A stretch of DNA of 17,988 nt from Candidatus Kaiserbacteria bacterium (GTDB taxonomy: Bacteria > Patescibacteriota > Minisyncoccia > Phycocordibacterales > UBA12088), in NCBI GenBank assembly GCA_007116405.1, contig SKIN01000030.1, positions 1 to 17,988 of the forward strand. Reading direction: 5' to 3'. Shown in pieces: positions 14,462 to 17,988 of the stretch. The notes below the pieces were generated by a model. The model was not told the DNA's origin and made no database searches. It worked only from the letters and a program-made list of their open reading frames with translations. The position numbers were made by a program, and so were the translations under genes. The first letter of the stretch is position 1; every line of letters begins with the position of its first letter.

Positions 14462-15382
14462 ATGTACGACCTTATCATCATTGGAGGAGGACCAGCTGCC
14501 TCAGCGGCGGGGGTATATGCCGCACGAAAAAAGCTAAACACGTTGGTCATCACGAAGGAGTTTGCTGGACAGAGTATCGTATCCCCTGAGATCTACAATT
14601 GGATCGGGAGTAAGGCAATATCGGGAGAACAACTTGCAAAGGATCTGACCGATCATGTACGAAGTTACGAGTCAGATACCTTTGTTATTCGCGAAGGTGA
14701 ATCGGTGATATCCGTCACAGGTGAGGCGGGACCGTTCACGGTGACGACCGACACTGGTGACACGTACCAAACCAAGACCATTCTCGTCGCCTCCGGTGCA
14801 AAGCGACGGCGCCTCAGCGTACCGGGTGCAGACACGTTTGAGCATAAGGGCTTGACCTACTGCGCGACCTGCGACGGTCCCCTGTTCTCAGGCATGGATG
14901 TTGTTGTGGTTGGGGGAGGAAACGCGGGATTCGAATCGGCGGCGCAACTTCTTGCATATGTGAAAAGTGTCACCCTCCTCGAACACTCACCGGCATTCAA
15001 GGCTGATGCGGTGACTGTAGAGAAGGTGCTCTCTCACGAACACATGACCGCCATTGCAAATGCTGAAATAGTGGAAGTGACCGGAGAAGGCATGGTGAAA
15101 GGTCTTCGCTACAAAGATCTGACCAGCGGGAAAGAACATGACTTGGCGGTGCAAGGTATCTTTGTGGAAATAGGCACGCTTCCTAACACGGAATTCGTTG
15201 CATCACTCGTGGAGCGTGACCCGTATGGTCGTATCAAGGTTGACGCACGCACACAAAAAAGTACCCGTACAGGTATTTGGGCCGCGGGTGACTGTACTGA
15301 TGGACTCTATGCGCAAAACAATATTGCTGCAGGTGATGCCATTAAAGCAGTGGAGGATATATATGTGTTCTTGAATGCTTAG
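14462..15382 (+). CDS. thioredoxin-disulfide reductase-like flavoprotein, AhpF-type NAD(P)H domain
   Basis: A 306-residue FAD/NAD(P)H disulfide reductase. The FAD-binding GGGPAASAAG lies near the N-terminus (about 8-17), the redox CATC (Cys134, Cys137) in LTYCATCDGPLFSG, the second dinucleotide fold GGGNAGFESA (151-160), and the FAD-contacting AAGDCTDG (274-281). In place of the HRRDxFR motif with which TrxB binds the NADPH phosphate, it has LLEHSPAFKAD (172-182). This is nearly the AhpF sequence LLEFAPEMKAD, as is IFVEIGTLPNTEF. It may therefore prefer NADH and feed a thioredoxin or peroxiredoxin (inference). It lacks AhpF's N-terminal thioredoxin-like domain. It is transcribed from its own promoter after ftsZ; the acidic protein gene follows after 28 bp. 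Confidence 0.88.
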   Translation: MYDLIIIGGGPAASAAGVYAARKKLNTLVITKEFAGQSIVSPEIYNWIGSKAISGEQLAKDLTDHVRSYESDTFVIREGESVISVTGEAGPFTVTTDTGDTYQTKTILVASGAKRRRLSVPGADTFEHKGLTYCATCDGPLFSGMDVVVVGGGNAGFESAAQLLAYVKSVTLLEHSPAFKADAVTVEKVLSHEHMTAIANAEIVEVTGEGMVKGLRYKDLTSGKEHDLAVQGIFVEIGTLPNTEFVASLVERDPYGRIKVDARTQKSTRTGIWAAGDCTDGLYAQNNIAAGDAIKAVEDIYVFLNA

Positions 15383-15410
15383 TAGCTCATTATTCTTATC
15401 TTTCATTATC

Positions 15411-15746
15411 ATGACCGAACAATCTCCAGAGGGTAGCGCAGCAGCATTCAGCAAACTCGTACAAGCCCAAGAATATGGATTGGGCGACCCGGATAGCACA
15501 GAGAATGTTTCCCCAACGTCAGTAGATGATTATTCCGAGCTAAATGCGAGACACGAGACGGGCGCACTTGCTAGCATCGACGGTAAAGACACGCATGCTG
15601 ACCCGCTTTCTGTAGACATAGAGACACGACTCAACGAAGGTGTCCCCCATGCTCGGTTGGCAGATATCGATGACGTGCCCGAGGGCGTGGACCGCTCAGA
15701 GAACGCCGCACTGCACCACGGAGACGACGCTGAAAAGGAAAGCTAA
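15411..15746 (+). CDS. small acidic hydrophilic protein, unknown function
   Basis: A 111-residue protein, not recognised. It is hydrophilic and acid-rich (many Asp and Glu, ending DDAEKES), without membrane segments, cysteines or a signal peptide, and looks largely disordered. A moderately amphipathic stretch near the start (SAAAFSKLVQAQEYGL) could form a helix. I chose the ATG at 15411 (MTEQSPEG). A frame-compatible ATG at 15375 would overlap the reductase gene and add a hydrophobic SSSLFLSFII segment. TATCTT ends 8 bp before 15411, a possible leaderless -10. Its stop overlaps the stop of the convergent GH13 gene by three bases. Coding status rests on the long open frame and the downstream hairpin. 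Confidence 0.6.
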   Translation: MTEQSPEGSAAAFSKLVQAQEYGLGDPDSTENVSPTSVDDYSELNARHETGALASIDGKDTHADPLSVDIETRLNEGVPHARLADIDDVPEGVDRSENAALHHGDDAEKES

Positions 15747-17200
15747 CACGTTTGGATCTTTACTCTCCCTGTGAACGGGTCAACATATTCAAGGTTGACC
15801 CGTTTATTGTGTACGTCAACCACTCCTTCAAGATAGAGGTCATCGAGCTCCCATCGGAGTATGAGGGTGGTATCGGAAACACGTTCTTGCGTGAACATGC
15901 CGTGAAAGGCCGGGTGTGAGTTTCGTAAACGCATAAGACGAGTCAGACGCCTAACGACCGATTTCCCAAACGCATCCTTGAATTCCCCTAATGTATAGCC
16001 GTGTCGATTGATGTCCCTTCCGTTCCCTGTTCTCTCGAGCAACGCAACATCGTTCGCACCTGCGAGCAGGCCAACATAGTACACCTGTGGAATTCCCGGT
16101 ATTAAGAATTGTATTGCCCGGGCGGTGATATACGCATCATCATCTTCACCGAGGGCGGAATAATAGGTCGTATTCATCTGATAGATATCTACGTTTTCGG
16201 CATTCCTACCTGAAGCTCGATCGAGAGCATTTCCTCCGTATTCACGCAGTTTCTCGAGCGTGAAAGAAATATCTTGCGGTGCCATGAGACCTTCGACGTC
16301 AACCACACCGATACCGTCGTGCGTATCGAGTGTGGTGAACTGGCGCGAGGGACGTATTGTTATCCAGTTCTCAAGCGCCTCTACATTCCCTTTGTACAGT
16401 GCATGAAGCACGAGCATCGGTAGAGAAAAGTCGTATATGTAGTCTGCAACTCCTTCGTCCAGTATCGTCATTCGCTCCCTGTGTCCATGGTGCACCTCGG
16501 CAAGAACACTAACATGCTGTGGCACCGTTGAGCGTATCCAGCGCATGAACTCATAGGTCTCCGGAATGAGAAAACTCTTCGTCCACGGTTTCTTCACCGC
16601 GTAGCCCACAGCATCAAGGCGTATGATCTTTACATTATTCTCTATCAACCTTCCGATGAACCGTTTCATCAACTTCCGTGTCGCCTCTTGTGTGACATCA
16701 AGGTCTACCTGGTCTTTCGTGAAGGTGGTCCATATCTTTCTCGTGACACCATCCTGGAAACGAAACTCGGTGTACGGTAATGCCGGACGTGGACGATGGG
16801 TATCGAGTAGCGCGTCATATACGGCACCGTGTCTAAGCAAAAACGTGTCGACATCAAGGAAAAGGTCAGCATACTTTGAGCGATCCCCTTTCTCCAGATA
16901 GTCTTTGAAGTATGGAGACTCACAGGAGATATGGTTTACCGTCAGATCTGCCATGAGATCATACATGCTGCCTATGGAGCGAATGTCCTCCCAATCACCA
17001 AAACGCGAATCGACCGCGAGGTGGGTGAGCGGAGCAAACCCCCTGTCGGCTGACGAAGGGTAAAACGGGAGGATATGTATTCCACCTATCGCATCCTTGA
17101 GGTAGGTCTCCAGGATGTGGCGTAGGCCGGTGAGGTTGTGACCTAAACTGTCGGGATAGGTGATGAGTTGTACTTGGTTTCGTACCGCATAAGGCCTCAT
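15743..17200 (-). CDS. GH13_18 sucrose-phosphorylase-like glycoside phosphorylase
   Basis: A 485-residue enzyme close in pattern to Bifidobacterium sucrose phosphorylase: VQLITYPDSLG near the N-terminus, GGIHILPFYPSS, VNHIS, HRPRPALPY (the substrate Arg loop), the nucleophile Asp196 in IRLDAVGYAVK, acid/base Glu235 in LAEVHH, the transition-state Asp295 in LDTHDGIGVVD, DIYQMNTTYYSALG, and NGRDINRH. It would phosphorolyse an alpha-glucoside (sucrose or a glucosyl-glycerol/glycerate type) to glucose 1-phosphate, saving ATP. The acceptor cannot be fixed from sequence alone. I chose the ATG at 17200 because the family begins there; the frame extends to an ATG at 17281 with 27 residues unlike the family. 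TACAAT ends 7 bp before the ATG. It is probably a single-gene unit, divergent from the CBS gene. Confidence 0.88.
   Translation of the reverse strand: MRPYAVRNQVQLITYPDSLGHNLTGLRHILETYLKDAIGGIHILPFYPSSADRGFAPLTHLAVDSRFGDWEDIRSIGSMYDLMADLTVNHISCESPYFKDYLEKGDRSKYADLFLDVDTFLLRHGAVYDALLDTHRPRPALPYTEFRFQDGVTRKIWTTFTKDQVDLDVTQEATRKLMKRFIGRLIENNVKIIRLDAVGYAVKKPWTKSFLIPETYEFMRWIRSTVPQHVSVLAEVHHGHRERMTILDEGVADYIYDFSLPMLVLHALYKGNVEALENWITIRPSRQFTTLDTHDGIGVVDVEGLMAPQDISFTLEKLREYGGNALDRASGRNAENVDIYQMNTTYYSALGEDDDAYITARAIQFLIPGIPQVYYVGLLAGANDVALLERTGNGRDINRHGYTLGEFKDAFGKSVVRRLTRLMRLRNSHPAFHGMFTQERVSDTTLILRWELDDLYLEGVVDVHNKRVNLEYVDPFTGRVKIQTC
15771..15808 (+). terminator. candidate terminator of the acidic protein gene, inside GH13 3' end
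   Basis: A perfect 11-bp stem: AACGGGTCAAC (15774-15784) and GTTGACCCGTT (15794-15804), with a 9-nt loop, extended by wobble pairs. TATTG follows. It lies 27 bp after the plus-strand stop and within codons for the GH13 C-terminus. The T-rich tail is short, so efficiency is uncertain. Confidence 0.5.
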
Positions 17201-17207
17201 CACTTTT

Positions 17208-17213
17208 ATTGTA
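17208..17213 (-). promoter_or_regulatory. candidate leaderless -10 of the GH13 gene
   Basis: TACAAT on the minus strand ends 7 bp before the ATG at 17200. The -35 region is weak (TAGTAA, 16 bp upstream). No Shine-Dalgarno is seen. Confidence 0.4.
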
Positions 17214-17274
17214 TGCCATACTCCGCTTATTACTACCCACCCACTGTGGACGGCACTATTTGACAACGCCCTAC

Positions 17275-17302
17275 TTTTCATAATAAAAAACAGGTGTACA
17301 CT
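17275..17302 (+). promoter_or_regulatory. candidate leaderless promoter of the CBS-domain gene
   Basis: TTTTCA (17275-17280), a 16-bp spacer and TACACT (17297-17302), which ends 8 bp before the ATG at 17311. The predicted transcript begins 1-2 nt from the start codon. Confidence 0.45.
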
Positions 17303-17310
17303 ACTGATAT

Positions 17311-17760
17311 ATGCTAGTCGGTGACATTATGAGAGTGCGTTTTGTTGCGGTCTCGCCTGACACAAGCTATGAAGGGGCGGCAAAGCTCATGAACGCGGAA
17401 TCACTTCCGGCCATCATGGTCGTCGATGCCGACGGGAAACTGGTGGGCATCCTCTCAGAAAAAGACCTCTTTCGTGCCATGTACCCTGATTATGGGGAGT
17501 TCTTTGTCGACCCTCACGCCTTTACAGATGAAGACGCCCGGGAGGAGCGCATGAATGAAGTACGCAAGAATCCCGTGCGTATGTATATGACCACAAACGT
17601 ACGAACGGTGCGCCCTGAAACCCCTGTGATGATCGCGGGGGGTCTCATGCTCAGTCACCACCTGCATCAGTTGCCAGTCCTCGACGAGGAGCGCATCGTT
17701 GGCACCGTCTCGCGTGAATATCTCTTCAAGCGCATTCTTCGCAAGAACCTGGGATATTGA
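17311..17760 (+). CDS. stand-alone two-CBS-domain protein
   Basis: A 149-residue protein made of a CBS pair (Bateman module) and no other domain. CBS1 runs from about 2 to 58 (VGDIMRVRFVAVSPDTSYEGAAKLM, then LVGILSEKDLFRAMYP). An acidic linker (about 59-87) with FVDPHAFTDEDAREE follows. CBS2 runs from about 89 to 147 (MYMTTNVRTVRPETPVMIAG, then LPVLDEERIVGTVSREYLF). Such modules commonly bind adenosine nucleotides and regulate partners; the ligand and partner here cannot be told. The gene is divergent from the GH13 gene, sharing a gap of about 110 bp, which leaves joint regulation possible. Confidence 0.88.
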   Translation: MLVGDIMRVRFVAVSPDTSYEGAAKLMNAESLPAIMVVDADGKLVGILSEKDLFRAMYPDYGEFFVDPHAFTDEDAREERMNEVRKNPVRMYMTTNVRTVRPETPVMIAGGLMLSHHLHQLPVLDEERIVGTVSREYLFKRILRKNLGY

Positions 17761-17785
17761 TGCCTCTTGGATAGTGCGCGCACCG

Positions 17786-17812
17786 CCCGCCACGATGCGG
17801 GTCATTTCTTTT
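17786..17812 (+). terminator. weak terminator after the CBS gene
   Basis: CCCGC (17786-17790) and GCGGG (17797-17801) with a 6-nt loop, followed by TCATTTCTTTT. The T-rich tail contains the stop of the converging right-edge gene (17802-17804). A 10-bp palindrome GTGCGCGCAC precedes it at 17774-17783. Confidence 0.4.
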
Positions 17813-17988
17813 GCGTACCTTTTGTGGGCTTATCTGGTATCTCCGGCAACCATTCCCTCGTAAAAAGTCGGAGGTACCGCAACTCGTCATAGGTGTAGCG
17901 GTGACCGCTGCGGGTACGTGCTGATGCGAGACTCCAGCCATTTGCCTCTGAGAATGCCTGCCGGACCTCATTAAGCGTTGCTTCATCG
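17802..17988 (-). CDS. C-terminal end of an unrecognised protein
   Basis: An open minus-strand frame enters from the right edge and ends at a TGA at 17802-17804, giving the last 61 residues. It begins DEATLNEVRQAFSEANGW and includes HRYTYDELRYLRLFTREWLP and a Lys-rich tail (PTKGTQKK). The composition is that of a real soluble protein, and it ends exactly where a plus-strand terminator lies. I do not recognise the family. The overlapping 86-residue frame from an ATG at 17986 reads as an out-of-frame shadow. Confidence 0.6.
   Translation of the reverse strand, partial: DEATLNEVRQAFSEANGWSLASARTRSGHRYTYDELRYLRLFTREWLPEIPDKPTKGTQKK

Noticed and set aside
17726..17986. An 86-codon minus-strand frame at the right edge
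   Set aside because: The alternative frame ending at 17802 gives a much more protein-like sequence and stops at the hairpin; this one would overlap the CBS gene end.
1..17988. CRISPR arrays, insertion sequences, phage genes, tRNA or rRNA genes
   Set aside because: No regularly spaced direct repeats, transposase motifs or tRNA-like cloverleaf segments were seen; noncoding space is under about 140 bp at every junction.

Overview
The window looks like a chromosomal segment from a member of the Candidate Phyla Radiation (Patescibacteria), most likely a Parcubacteria/Kaiserbacteria-type genome. This is inferred from protein character, not from a marker-gene search. The genes are compact and densely packed. 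Housekeeping enzymes carry lineage-style indels: a UvrA lacking a block of about 100 residues, and a Tgt with an insertion of about 34 residues. TGA is used as a normal stop (uvrB, pth, lepB, ybeY), which argues against the recoded Gracilibacteria/Absconditabacteria. I see no mobile elements, CRISPR arrays, rRNA or tRNA genes, and no gene-free stretch over 300 bases.

Region 1 (1-7250, mostly minus strand) is a nucleotide excision repair neighbourhood. uvrA is followed by uvrC, which is cut by the window start. A two-helix small membrane protein on the plus strand comes next, then uvrB, which is the last gene of a minus-strand run. That run is thioredoxin-fold thiol oxidase - dsbB-like - tgt - uvrB, with gaps of 3, 14 and 11 bp. 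Region 2 (7260-9033, minus) holds the extracytoplasmic disulfide pair and peptidyl-tRNA hydrolase.

Region 3 (9163-15746, plus) runs lepB, a degenerate HisRS paralogue, rpsU, ybeY, ftsA, ftsZ, an AhpF-like thioredoxin reductase and a small acidic protein of unknown function. It combines protein export, ribosome maturation and cell division. A perfect hairpin terminator closes ftsZ. Region 4 (15743-17988) has a GH13_18 sucrose-phosphorylase-like enzyme on the minus strand, divergent from a two-CBS-domain protein. The C-terminal end of an unrecognised gene converges from the right edge.

Cross-cutting observations: (i) Shine-Dalgarno motifs are almost absent, and several genes have a -10-like hexamer 7-9 bp before the start codon, as expected for leaderless mRNAs. 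(ii) At three convergent junctions a plus-strand hairpin lies on, or inside, the 3' end of the opposing gene. (iii) Several enzymes have lost residues that are normally diagnostic: the UvrC iron-sulfur cysteines, one UvrA zinc ligand, the Tgt base-recognition loop, the Pth Asn114 equivalent and the HisRS catalytic motifs. I see no obviously new multi-gene system. The HisRS-like paralogue, the Tgt loop change and the leaderless pattern are the best leads. Alignments to family members were made from memory, not by search.
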